DNA from: Mactromeris polynyma
Taxonomy: Eukaryota; Mollusca; Bivalvia; Venerida; Mactridae
Assembly (NCBI GenBank): GCA_032209605.1
Contig: JASFXZ010000001.1
Span: 6,076,001-6,140,000, forward strand
Length of the DNA stretch: 64,000 nucleotides
Direction of reading: 5' to 3'
Part shown: positions 23,061 to 35,175 of the stretch, one piece after another
Position numbering within the stretch: position 1 is the stretch's first letter
Layout: each line of letters opens with the position of its first letter
The notes under the pieces: model-generated
What the model was told of the DNA's origin: nothing
What the model saw: only the letters and a program-made list of their open reading frames with translations
The model's database searches: none
Made by a program: the position numbers and the translations under genes

Positions 23061-25259
23061 GTAGATGCATTAGTGTGGTACTTTGTGCAAATATTTGTCC
23101 ACATATTTTTATATCCCAATTTATTAATATAACTCAATTTATATGCTAATTACTCAATTAATTGATTGAACATATTTATCATTTTGTATTGTCTGAAAAC
23201 TATTCATTGATGTTGTATGAACTTTTGTATTGTGTTGTATTTTTGTCTTGTATTAAAACAGTTGATATTGTATATAATGAATATCACATAAACTCCTGTA
23301 TATATTGGTTACATAATTACATCATGTATAATTTATATTTCTAATACAAAATCAAATAAACTGTATAAATTTATGTCTGTGTTATATTTTATCTTTTCTT
23401 ACTCTCAGACTTCAAGTCAACAATTCCTGATATAAAACTCAGCTTCCATATTACACATAATCAATTATAATCATACAAAGTCATCATAATTATGAGCCAT
23501 AACTTTAGTCTTACTCACTACTCAAACTGACAATACATGTATACAATTATAATCCTAAATAATTCAAATGTCCAATAAAAACAACATCAAGTCAAGCGGA
23601 ACATAATAAACACAAAGATTTCCTATAATGAGTTACAAATATGCGGACTAAACCATTTTGTTCATCTTCAAACTATCTGTAACCTATATAAACATATTGT
23701 GACCCAGAAAATCAACTAGCTGACCCAGAAAATAGCTCATGACACACATTGTGACCTTTTTGCACTCATTTTTGATGTACTTTTAGCAAAAAAAAAGTTT
23801 TCTGAAAGTTGTAAAATGGCTCTGAAATGAAATTTTGGCTTTCTCTAAATTTTAACCCTAACCCTAGCTTATCAAAACAAAAATATGCAAATTTTCCCTT
23901 AATTATGCGGGGTAAACATAGTTGGCCCAGAAAAAATGTCATGTGACCAAGATGTCCTACATAGAAACCTTCATGACACAGAAAAGTCTCCTATGTCCTA
24001 GTTTGGGAGCAGTATGACCTACTAAAACAGCCAATGCCCCAGTTTCTGACAGAATCAAAACATTGACCACTGAATTGTGATTTATAGGGGTGTGACTGGC
24101 TGCAGTGTAGGTTTCTACTAATACCAGAATGGACAAATCCTGGTTCATAAATTTAACTCATATACACTACAAAGTCATTATACAATGACATAAGACACAA
24201 CCTCTCTGCAAACAGAAGCCAGATGCTTATAAGTTACCAGTTTTCTGTATGTGAATACTTCAATAATGGACTGACCAGTGTGTATATGTGTGACCAAGTC
24301 CATTGCTAGTTCATGGGTGACTGGGCAGCATGGCACAAGTCTCATTTCTTTATTCTAACTTGATTTTTATCAACAAGAGTCTTAGACATACCATATCAGT
24401 AACACAGAATTGATGAACATCTGAGATAACAAAATAGTGAAAACAAGACTTTGTTGAGTTTATAATTTTATTCTGCTACCCCTTCGAGAACAAGAATATC
24501 ACAGCCATATGAGCAACATTGAGATTTCTGTATCATTAAACAACATTTTATAATAATTGTACATTAACACTAATTGATTCCAGTAAATAAATGAATAATA
24601 TATCATCCAAACACATACATAAAAATAGTTTTAATAAAAAATCTTGCTTTCAATACCAAATAAGGTTGAAGTATGCACAAACAGAAGGGGTGTTCCCCAA
24701 AAGCAACATTTCAAAATCAATTTTTTGCAACATTTAAAATAATTCCAAGACAAATATTGGTTACATCAACAAGATTCAAATACATGTCAATGTAAATGTT
24801 TTAAAATGACAATTCTAACATTGTAATGTATGAACACATAAACGTAGGATTCCATCAATTTGAAGTAAACTCTTCCACTGACCATTAGGTTAGATTACAC
24901 AATTTTAGTGGGTTCCAATTTTTGAAGGGGGTCTCATGACAAAATCCACTACAGAACATTCACCATTCATGTATAAAATGCTATACAAGGAGATATAGAA
25001 GTGCTTGTGTCATGCAGGATGACTTAGATATATTTGTTTAAATAATTTTGGTGTAAAAAGGGATAAATACTATATGTTTGTGGAATACATATTAAATGTG
25101 TCATAAGTTTTGACCCTCTTTTATAAATAGACACTGCCAATACTATGACAATGTTTTCATTGGTTGGTTATATCCTATAAACTCTCCATGCAATGTCTTA
25201 GTTCACTGACCTGGGATTTTCATGTTCCATGATTTTCTTGCACAAACTTATAAATATAG
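23061..25259. other. No gene seen
   Basis: AT-rich non-coding sequence. Only short frames occur (such as 23957-24148, minus), without splice or domain support. A short 'gacccagaaaat' duplication lies near 23702-23735. Confidence 0.5.
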
Positions 25260-26800
25260 ACTAAAGAATATTATCCTACATGAATTGTTTCAATGTATAC
25301 AACTTGTACATGCATTTTGTTATACACTGTGAAAATATGACACAATATCAGAAATTTAGCAAATATATTAAATATTTGAATTACATTAAATTTTGTTCAC
25401 AATATTTTGTATATACGCTGACGATCATTGAAGTATTCGCCACTTCACCCGAATCATCACAATGCATCTTGTGTGAAGTAGAAAACTACTGTAATAGATT
25501 TGGCTAAAAGATCAACTTGAATAAAACTAAAGTGATGATCTTTGACAAAGGGCGACCAACAATCTTTATAATGAAAAACTTTAAATTGTATCCACATTTA
25601 GAAACCTTGTTGTATATCTATTTAAAAATGGTAACTGGCACCAAACAAAAATACATTGCTGAAAACGCATCAAAAGCCTTATATCGAACATTTTCTATAT
25701 TTTATAAATTTGATTTCAAAACGTCAGAAAAATGTAATCGAATTTGATTCTCTTAAGTTATGTCAGTATTGAATTATTGCTCCGAAGTTTGGGGGGAAAG
25801 GACATAAAAAAAATACACACAAAAGTTTGTAGAAAAGTGCTAACAGTAAAGAATTCCACCAATTTAGATGGATTATATGGCGAACTAGGCAGATATCCGA
25901 TGGAAATCATAAGAAAAATAAATATGATTAGATACTGGATTAAAATTCATTAACTAAATAATAATTAAACTCTTCAATTAATTTATCAGATGTTAATAAA
26001 TGATACTGAAAATAGTATAACACATAATGGACTAAACCTGACTTATCAAATTAAATCAATTTTAGATAATCTAGGAATGGCAGAAATATGGGGAAACCAA
26101 GAAAATCAATATTTACCATTTGAACATAAAACAAAGCATTGTATACCAATATCAACAAACACGCTCTTCAAATATCAATAATTCCCAAAGGTTAATAACA
26201 TAAAGTGGATACAAATTCTCATTTTCCCTTGAACCATATCTTGATAATATAACTATCGATAAAAAATTCAAAATAACTTTATGTAGATATCGTCTCTCAT
26301 TACATAATTTAGAAATAGAGCGAGGAAGACTCAATAATATACCAAAATGTGAAAGATATTGTAAATATTGTAATGATCTGAAGCAATCTAAAATGATAGA
26401 AAATGAATATCACTTTTTATTAATTTGTCCTTTATTCACACACATGAGAAAAAAGTTCATAAAATCTAAATATTACACTTGGCCAACATTGAATAAAGTT
26501 GATGATTTAATGATGTTTAAAAACGAAAAAGTAATTACAAATCTCGCGAAATTTATTTATACCACTCAAACAAACAAATGAATTAGATTAAAACAATATC
26601 CTCAAATTTGTTATAATACACATGTCAATACATACAATGATAAATATTTTCTTTTTTCTTAAGCTTCTCATTAAAATTATACTTTGTCTCATTTAATTAT
26701 CATGAATTATTCACTACATCTGTTCACCTGTATTATATTTTGTATTCATGTAAGCATGTTGTATTTCTCAATGCTAAATAAAAGTTGTTGTTGTATTTTG
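25260..26800 (+). mobile_element. Decayed non-LTR retrotransposon (LINE), 3' part of ORF2
   Basis: Remnant of a reverse transcriptase C-terminal half. The catalytic YADD box is readable at 25414-25425 (tac gct gac gat), with a frameshift just after it. Then come FATSPES, a stop at 25505, and INLNKTKVMIF (the RT motif after YADD). Further on, LNYCSEVWG reads in a shifted frame near 25765-25792, followed by HTKVCRKVLTVKNSTNLDGL and an ELGRYPMEI segment. Near the end CKYC (26360) ... H (26411) ... C (26426) forms a C-X2-C-X13-H-X4-C knuckle typical of LINE ORF2 C-termini, ending TTQTNK. At least four breaks make it a 5'-truncated dead copy. A 3' tail ends near taaataaaagttgttgttgt (26777). The clade is not determined. 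Confidence 0.88.
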
Positions 26801-27225
26801 AAATAAAAATACTGCATTTCCATATTTAAAATTGAAGAAAGATAGCTGGTTAACTGTAGCAGTTGTCTCCCTTTAATAATCTTGTTCAAATGTTACCTTA
26901 CTTAATTACCTCATTTTACAGTGAACTTCAAAAAATGAACAAAGGATTTATTGCACAATGAGAATCTTGGCACTCAACATTTGGTTACATTTGAAAATAC
27001 ATGTACTAGAAACTTGGAAGCTGTCTTTAATGACAATTTTAGGTGAAAAACAACGAGCTTAGCTTGAAGAGTTGTCTCCCTGTAACAAAATTATTGATAT
27101 TAAAATAAAGTTAGAATTCTCAATGACAACCATAAATAGATTTTGGATTAGTCAAAACTTAAGCAAAGGGTATGCAAAGATTTTTTTATGTAAAAATGTA
27201 TCAATATAAATCAAACTTCTAGAGT
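26801..27225. other. No gene; dispersed motif copies
   Basis: Contains the exact 21-bp word shared with 17225 (at 26853-26873) and a related gttgtctccctgt at 27071. Confidence 0.5.
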
Positions 27226-27300
27226 TCCCTTTATCCCTTCTATAGTATAGTAAGATGCTATATATATATATACACCTATACTATAGAAGGTATAAAGGGA
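27226..27300. repeat. Near-perfect 25-bp inverted repeat (hairpin or cruciform)
   Basis: The left arm 27226-27250 (starts tccctttat) and the right arm 27276-27300 (ends ataaaggga) are complementary with one mismatch, around a 25-bp AT loop containing (ta)n. It lies 26 bp before the 40-bp minisatellite. Confidence 0.92.
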
Positions 27301-27326
27301 GAGAAATATATATGAGATAAAGGGAA

Positions 27327-29537
27327 TGTTACATTGCAGTTTTACAGAGATACAACAGACAGACAATATTACATTGCAATATTACATAGATACAACACAC
27401 AGACAATATTACATTGCAGTTTTACATAAATATGACACACAGACAATATTACATTGCAATGTTACATAGATACAACAGACAGACAATATTACATTGCAAT
27501 ATTACATAAATACAACAGACAGACAATATTACATTGCAATATTACATAAATACAACAGACAGACAATGTTACATTGCAGTTTTACATAAATACAACAGAC
27601 AGACAATATTACATTGCAATTTTACATAAATATAACAGACAGACAATATTACGTCGCAATTTTACATAAATACAACATACAGACAATATTACATTGCAAT
27701 TCTACATAAATACAACAGACAGACAATATTACATTGCAGTTTTACATAACTACAACAGACAGACAATGTTACATTGCAGTTTTACATAGATACAACAGAC
27801 AGACAATATTACATTGCAGTTTTACATAAATACAACAGACAGACAATATAACATTGCAATTCTACATAAATACAACAGACAGACAATATTACATAGCAGT
27901 TTTACATAGATACAACAGACAGACAATGTTGCATTGCAGTTTTACATTAATACAACACACAAACAATATTACATTGCAATGTTACATAGATACAACAGAC
28001 AGACAATATTACATTGCAATATTACATAAATACAACAGACAGACAATGTTACATTGCAGTTTTACAGAGATACAACAGACAGACAATATTACATTGCAAT
28101 ATTACATAGATACAACAGACAGACAATGTTACATTGCAGTTTTACAGAGATACAACAGACAGACAATATTACATTGCAATATTACATAAATACAACAGAC
28201 AGACAATGTTACATTGCAGTTTTACAGAGATACAACAGACAGACAATATTACATTGCAATATTACATAGATACAACAGACAGACAATGTTACATTGCAGT
28301 TTTACAGAGATACAACAGACAGACAATATTACATTGCAATATTACATAAATACAACAGACAGACAATGTTACATTGCAGTTTTACAGAGATACAACAGAC
28401 AGACAATATTACATTGCAATATTACATAGATACAACAGACAGACAATGTTACATTGCAGTTTTACATAAATACAACAGACAGACAATATTACTTAGCAGT
28501 TTTACATAAATACAACACACAGACAATATTACATTGCAGTTTTACATAAATACAACACACAAACAATTTTACATAGAAGTTTTACATAAATATAACAGAC
28601 AGACAATATTACATTGCAGTTTTACATAGATACAACACACAGACAATATTACATTGCAATGTTACATAAATACAACAGACAGACAATATTACATTGCAGT
28701 TTTAGATAAATACAACAGACAGACAATATTACATTGCAGTTTTACATAAATATAACAGACAGACAATATTACATTGCAGTTTTACATAGATACAACAGAC
28801 AGACAATATTACATTGCAATATTACATAAATACAACAGACAGACAATATTACATTGCAATATTACATAAATACAACAGAAAGACAATATTACATTGCAAT
28901 ATTACATAAATACAACAGACAGACAATGTTACATTGCAGTTTTACATAAATACAACACACAGACAATATTACTTAGCAGTTTTACATAAATACAACAGAC
29001 AGACAATTTTACATAGCAGTTTTACATAGATACAACACATAGACAATATTACATTGCAATATTACATAAATATAACAGACAGACAATATTACATTGCAGT
29101 TTTACATAAATACAACACACAGACAATATTACATTGCAATGTTACATAGATACAACAGACAGACAATATTACATTGCAATATTACATAAATACAACATAC
29201 AGACAATATTACGTCGCAATTTTACATAAATACAACATACAGACATATTACATTGCAATTTTACATAAATACAACATACAGACAATATTACATTGCAATT
29301 TTACATAAATATAACAGACAGACAATATTACGTCGCAATTTTACATAAATACAACATACAGACAATATTACATTGCAATTTTACATAAATATAACAGACA
29401 GACAATATTACATTGCAATTTTACATAAATATAACAGACAGACAATATTACGTCGCAATTTTACATAAATACAACATACAGACAATATTACATTGCAATT
29501 TTACATAAATATAACAGACAGACAATGTTACAATGCA
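27327..29537. repeat. 40-bp minisatellite, ~55 copies
   Basis: Units contain acagacagacaatattacat, then tgca(a/g)t(a/t)ttacata. Sub-patterns alternate in pairs around 28054-28500, giving an 80-bp dimer period there. A one-base deletion occurs near 29245. Open frames of 71-111 codons in the dimer zone are artefacts. The array passes straight into the dispersed element at 29538. Confidence 0.97.
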
Positions 29538-29930
29538 AAATATCAAAGCCTTTGGCCTTGTGGTTAAAGAGAAGAATGTTTTTAAAAGTTTTTCCCTTAT
29601 AAGTCAATGTTAAACCTGTGAATCCCGGGCGGAGCCAATATTGATCCCTAGAAGCATGGTAGATGATGTTACATACCAAATATCAAAGCTCTAGGTCTTG
29701 TGGTTTTCGGTTGCCATGACAACAAGAGTTCTGCATGGAACAGAATTATTCGGACCACCTCGGTAGAGCTTCAAGCAAGGAACATCTCTGCCAAGTCATC
29801 ATGTTTGACCTTGTGGTTTAGGAGTAGATGTTGTTTGAAGACATTGTTGACGATGGACATTGACCGGTCACTAAACCTCACCTTGAGCACATTGCGTTCA
29901 TGTGAGCTAAAAATGAAACAAATACGTAAA
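29538..29930 (+). mobile_element. Dispersed non-coding element ending gtgagctaaaa
   Basis: Contains two diverged copies of 'accaaatatcaaagct..t..g.cttgtggtt' (29548, 29676), gttgccatgacaac, cggaccacctcggtagagct, gacgatggacattgaccgg and an end tgtgagctaaaa. The layout (gacgatggac..., caccttgag, gtgagctaaaa) is shared with the element at 62257-62833. It is a bivalve-type repeat by remembered style. No protein-coding capacity. Confidence 0.65.
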
Positions 29931-30600
29931 CTATTATTTTGATCACTTATGACAAAACAGATGACTGGGATTCTTTATACTTTGTTTCATCAAATACAAA
30001 CAGTACATGCAGTATATGAATTTTGTAATCTTAAACGTTGTGTACAACATGAGGAAATAACAAACTACAAAAATGAATTAAGCAGTTTTGAAAAATGTCC
30101 AATATGGAAAAGTCTGATGCCTTTATGGTGAAATATAAATAATATTTTGATACTTAAATAACAACAACAACAAAAAAATGTAAATTTCAATAGCTTTACC
30201 CTACGTCCTACGGCAGAATCATAACTCACACATATATATATATAAAGTGTTTACTTCAAAATCTATGGACTGTAACTGTTAAATAAAATTGTTATTTATC
30301 ACGTGTAATTTCAAGCATGGAAATCATGCCATAGAGTGACACGTAGAAAGATGTAGTGCGTGGTCTGAAGTCAAACAATTCTCTCAGAATGCAGCCTTGC
30401 TATTGGTCATTTTATCACTGACTTCAGATGCTAGCGAATGGAGATTGGTCTGCAAACTCGGACACAGTAAAACTTTAGTATCAACCTAAACTTATTTTTT
30501 TAAAGTACATGATGTCGTTCTTATCATAGTTTTTGTAACTGTGAACTTGTAATTATATGAAGAACAATGAGAAAGTTTGACCGTAACAATACATACACTG
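29931..30600. other. No assured gene
   Basis: Two inverted CCAAT boxes (attggtc at 30403 and 30446) lie 40 bp apart. The minus strand of ~30384-30449 could encode a short terminal exon (acceptor gagtttgcag, then TNLHSLASEVSDKM... and a stop), continuing the gene at 30601-32737. Promoter and exon readings cannot both be central; neither is firm. Confidence 0.25.
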
Positions 30601-30788
30601 CGGCAAGACTACGGGCTGTATCCATTCTCTGTATGTTGACATCAAGATATACACTGTTAACGGCAAGACTACGGGCTGTATCCATTCTCTGTATGTTGAC
30701 ATCAAGCTTGTATAAAACCAACTCACACACGTTAGACTGTATCACGATGTTTTCATATATAACTTCACACACACTCCTCCGTGTACAG
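30601..30788 (-). CDS. Unidentified exon with internal in-frame 60-bp duplication (minus strand)
   Basis: Acceptor tgtttatcattacag, then one base completing the Arg codon left open by the exon at 32676-32737, then CTRRSVCEVIYENIVIQSNV and CELVLYKLDVNIQRMDTARS. The frame stays open to 30524, but the true donor is unknown (GCA|gtgtat is possible). The segment LDVNIQRMDTARSLA is present twice in tandem (46 identical bp at 30601-30646 and 30661-30706, period 60). No family recognised. Confidence 0.4.
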
Positions 30789-30793
30789 CTGTA

Positions 30794-31293
30794 ATGATAA
30801 ACATATAAATATGTCACCAAAATGAAATTACTGAATTTAAAAATATCCGCAGTTAACTCATAAATTTTGGCTTTGATCTGAATTATTGAAATATTGAAAT
30901 AAGAATTTGAATGTTTACATACCAAATTGACCAACGAATACCATACTTGCTGGAATGATGAACTCTAATGAAAGAAATGAAATAACAAATGCAGATCATA
31001 AGATGCTTGACTTGACATGTATGACAGGGGAGATAATCTATGGGAACATTTGCAGTCACACACTACTAGTAGGGACTATTGTCAGTCATACTACACGTGA
31101 TCACGGACATACCACGTGTTTTACTTATATACATGTATATGTAAAACAGTCCAATAAAAGCTACAATTTTGACATCAAGTTTTAAGAACATTTTATTTAC
31201 GATTTTTGTCGTGTTGCAACAACTGACCAATTATTTGAGAAACGAAGCTCTACTTATTCGAGTAAATCTCCAAAACACGTGTTCAACACTAAT
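30794..31293. other. No gene seen
   Basis: Intronic if the minus-strand gene model is right. Contains cacgtgatcacg near 31095. Confidence 0.4.
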
Positions 31294-31562
31294 TGTTTCA
31301 GACCGATGTTTCTCGTGTTTCAGACCGATGTTTCTCGTGTTTCAGACCGATGTTTCTCGTGTTTCAGACCGATGTTTCTCGCGTTTCAGACCGATGTTTC
31401 TCGTGTTTCAGACCGATGTTTCTCGTGTTTCAGACCGATGTTTCTCGTGTTTCAGACCGATGTTTCTCGTGTTTCAGACCGATGTTTCTCGTGTTTCAGA
31501 CCGATGTTTCTCGTGTTTCATACCGATGTTTCTCGTGTTTCAGACCGATGTTTCTCGTGTTT
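31294..31562. repeat. 22-bp minisatellite (gtttcagaccgatgtttctc), ~12 copies
   Basis: Very uniform copies, with single variants at 31382 and 31521. All three plus frames are open (94-155 codons) because 22 is not a multiple of three and the unit lacks stops. CpG-containing units in an AT-rich setting. Confidence 0.97.
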
Positions 31563-32675
31563 GTACTGCTCCATTAGCAAAGTGTACATGTGTGGTATTA
31601 TCGTTTCAAAATGTCGTACTTTACAAACAGGAATGATTGAATCAAGTTTGATATATAAAGACAATCTTATACTTTTAATACAATATAAATGTTACATTGA
31701 TGTGATCATATACTATATATAATGTTACATCATTGAACAAAGCATGTATTGTGGAATTTCACATGTAAGTAATCATTGAAAGTTGAAGTTGTATCATGTT
31801 CATGCAGGAATTAAATCACGTTTACATAATGAAACATTATAATCAGTTGATTTTCCTGTATAACCGTTTGATGAATTTTTTATCCGAGTTAAGTTACCGA
31901 GGATAAACTAACGTATAGATAAATGGTCGATTAATAAACTTACTATTCAGAATGTAATTATACTTGATTATATGTAATTACGTATCGTAGACACATAATA
32001 ACAAAATAAATTAAACGTCCGAACCCGTCCACACGATATATACTTTAATTTCCGGTTTTCCTAGAGTGCTAATATTACCTCACTTACTGATTATACACAC
32101 AATGTATACATAATCTAATTCGTGCAAAAACCTAAACAGTTCTGGTGCAATGTAGGATGTTGGGGAGGGCGGATTTCTGCTACATTACTGCCATGTTACG
32201 CGATTGCCAGAGTGTGTGTGTGGGGGGGGGGGGGGCGTGATTCCAGCAACCTCCTAACCCTAAATATTAACACGCTAATATAAATTTCTATCGCTTCCCG
32301 GTACATGTATATACTTTTCATTAATTCAAGTATTTGTAAATCTATCGATACGAAATTTGAAACATGTTAAAATATTACGTTACGTCCATTGTCTTAGCAC
32401 TGACCTGTGACATGACTCTAGAAATCAATATTGACGGAAGTATGCTAAACCAATGTTTTACCGAGAGTGAGATACACAACAAGCATTCCTTGTTTAACAA
32501 TTTTATATCACATATTTTGCATACTACAGAAAATAATTACCATTGTACAATACAAAAAATCAAACTTAACTGATTAAATCACAGGTAATTTTTCATATGC
32601 AGTCAATAGATCGGGTATAGCGGCCCGTGACCTGCTGACCACCTAACATCTACTAACAATGTACGACCGTGTTAC
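31563..32675. other. No gene seen; poly-G tract
   Basis: AT-rich non-coding sequence, with (gt)n followed by a run of 14 G at 32222-32235. Confidence 0.5.
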
Positions 32676-32737
32676 CGTCTCTGTTGTATGAGATTCCATA
32701 CCGCGATGAGCACTTCTTCTAACTCATTAAAGGATAT
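32676..32737 (-). CDS. Unidentified 62-bp internal exon (minus strand)
   Basis: Minus-strand acceptor ttgatttttcaaaatttgcag, then ISFNELEEVLIAVWNLIQQR, then donor AGACG|gtaaca. It ends in phase 2, and the exon starting at 30788 supplies the one missing base (CG+C, Arg). The peptide is an amphipathic helix-like segment. The acceptor is strong and the phase match independent, but 62 bp is short. The 36-bp array at 32803-33882 would lie in the intron upstream of it. Confidence 0.4.
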
Positions 32738-32802
32738 CTGCAAATTTTGAAAAATCAAAGAACTAATACTTTTAGATGTCAGTAAAAACATGCCAGTAGT
32801 AC

Positions 32803-33882
32803 GGACACATGAACGGACGGCAGAATGAAGTAACAAGTGGACACATGAACGGACGGCAGAATGAAGTAACAAGTGGACACATGAACGGACGGCATAATGA
32901 AGTAACATGTGGACACATGAACGGACGGCATAATGAAGTAACATGTGGACACATGAACGGACAGCATAATGAAGTAACATGTGGACACATGAACGGACGG
33001 CATAATGAAGTAACATGTGGACACATGAACGGACGGCATAATGAAGTAACATGTGGACACATGAACGGACGGCATAATGAAGTAACATGTGGACACATGA
33101 ACGGACGGCATAATGAAGTAACATGTGGACAAATGAACGGACGGCAGAATGAAGTAACATGTGGACACATGAACGGACGGCATAATGAAGTAACATGTGG
33201 ACACATGAACGGACGGCATAATGAAGTAACATGTGGACACATGAACGGACGGCATAATGAAGTAACATGTGGACACATGAACGGACGGCATAATGAAGTA
33301 ACATGTGGACACATGAACGGACGGCATAATGAAGTAACATGTGGACACATGAACGGACGGCATAATGAAGTAACATGTGGACAAATGAACGGACGGCAGA
33401 ATGAAGTAACATGTGGACACATGAACGGACGGCATAATGAAGTAACATGTGGACACATGAACGGACGGCAGAATGAAGTAACATGTGGACACATGAACGG
33501 ACGGCAGAATGAAGTAACAAGTGGACACATGAACGGACGGCAGAATGAAGTAACAAGTGGACACATGAACGGACGGCAGAATGAAGTAACATGTGGACAC
33601 ATGAACGGACGGCAGAATGAAGTAACATGTGGACACATGAACGGACGGCAGAATGAAGTAACATGTGGACACATGAACGGACGGCAGAATGAAGTAACAT
33701 GTGGACACATGAACGGACGGCAGAATGAAGTAACATGTGGACACATGAACGGACGGCAGAATGAAGTAACATGTGGACACATGAACGGACGGCAGAATGA
33801 AGTAACATGTGGACACATGAACGGACGGCAGAATGAAGTAACATGTGGACACATGAACGGACGGCAGAATAAAGAAACATGA
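32803..33882. repeat. 36-bp minisatellite, 30 copies
   Basis: Units contain ggacacatgaacggacggca followed by (g/t)aatgaagtaaca(t/a)gt. The period is 12 codons and the unit lacks stops in at least four frames, giving a plus-strand frame of 357 codons (repeat GHMNGRQNEVTC) and minus frames of 357-402 codons. The copies differ at two main sites (cagaat/cataat; catgtgg/caagtgg) arranged in blocks. The frames have no unique N- or C-terminal sequence, so they are read as artefacts. Confidence 0.97.
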
Positions 33883-35175
33883 AAGTCCAACCCTTAGATA
33901 TAATAATTACAGTTAGGTATAAAATAACCCGTTCTTTAATCTACTAACATCAAATATGGTAATTAATTTATTACATGGTTGTAATTGACTCGCGGCAAAT
34001 CTGCAAACCCCTTGCATTCTAAACATCTGATCACTCTATCCGGAGTTGGACGTAACATCCCAACTATTGGACATGTTTCTGCTGAACATTACAACTGTCT
34101 GTCTAAAATGAACACATCCGGCAAATTTTGAAACACGAGGCGCACGTGCATATTACCCACTTTATTCATCCATCCATGAACCATAAACATGCAAACATAA
34201 AACAATATCTTACATAACAGTATTGGATATTAGTTCAAATGTTTCTGTATAAAATTGCCACACAGTCCAATCATTGGTAGCACAGATATGTCATATTGAA
34301 CCAGGGGGCGCTATGGCAGTTTCGTTAAGTGTAATTTTAACACGCACTGTGCCTTCCTTGATTCAAAATAATATTATATGCAATGAATTGATTAATATAT
34401 TTTAACATTTTCTAAGAATCTTAATTTATTTGGTGATGAATTAGAATAATTGTTTAATATGGCGGAATTTCAACTACCTTAAAATGAACAGATGGTTTCA
34501 AATGATAGTTTATCAATGTCATGCTTGATACATCATGCTTGCGTCAATTTGATCTAAAAATAACAATGTATTACATAAATATTTCAACCTGAAATTACTT
34601 AAGCTGGAATAAAAATGATAAACTTTTGGATTTCTTGGAAATCTTTTTAAAGACATAACTGTGAGAGACGAATGTTTCCACCAAAAGACGCCGTGTAATT
34701 TTACCTATTTTATGTCCAGGGACGTTTTTTAATTTGCATTAAACTCATAATTATTGTGAAATGTGATAATCAATTTAACACAAAGCTTGTTTAGGTTTGT
34801 AATTAGTACAACTGATGTATCGAATCTGCTCATTAGACATCAGTAATCAAAATAATAGAGTGGAAAATTTACATAATTTGACCATTTGTGGAAGATGTAA
34901 TAAATACAAATGTACATCCGTTGGAAGTATTTATGTAGTGACGACAGTATTTATCAAACTAACATTCATCATATAAAAACAGAATCAAGTACAGCAAAAA
35001 ACTACAAGTTATTCCGTGACGAAAATTGTGAATACTTTTACATCATCAATCAATCCTGTAGATTTATTATCAATTTATTTACGAACTTTCATTCTTAAAA
35101 TATTTAACATTTTTTGCCATCGCTGGAACGCAGATTACGTTTTATGAAAGTCTTGAAAAGAAATGTTCATTACAC
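33883..35175. other. No gene seen; first copy of a 71-bp duplicated block
   Basis: AT-rich sequence. 33983-34053 is repeated at 37358-37428 (listed separately). The 62-codon plus frame at 34910-35098 has no support. Confidence 0.45.
33983..34053. repeat. 71-bp block, copy 1 of 2
   Basis: Starts aattgactcgcggcaa and ends ctatccggagttggacgt. About 92% identical (6 mismatches, no gaps) to 37358-37428 in the same orientation. On the minus strand both are open (DR-IRCLEC-GFA), so a duplicated exon or a dispersed repeat are both possible. Confidence 0.85.

Noticed and set aside
29949..30131. 60-codon plus ORF as a gene
   Set aside because: It starts just after a dispersed element, is AT-rich, and has no domain or splice support.
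31169..31722. Cys/Phe/Arg repeat proteins in three plus frames
   Set aside because: A 22-bp unit without stops gives all three frames; no independent support.
32672..33890. Overlapping 357-402-codon ORFs as real genes
   Set aside because: All are readings of the same 36-bp unit in different frames and strands. Only the minus-strand tail at 32676-32737 has independent exon features.
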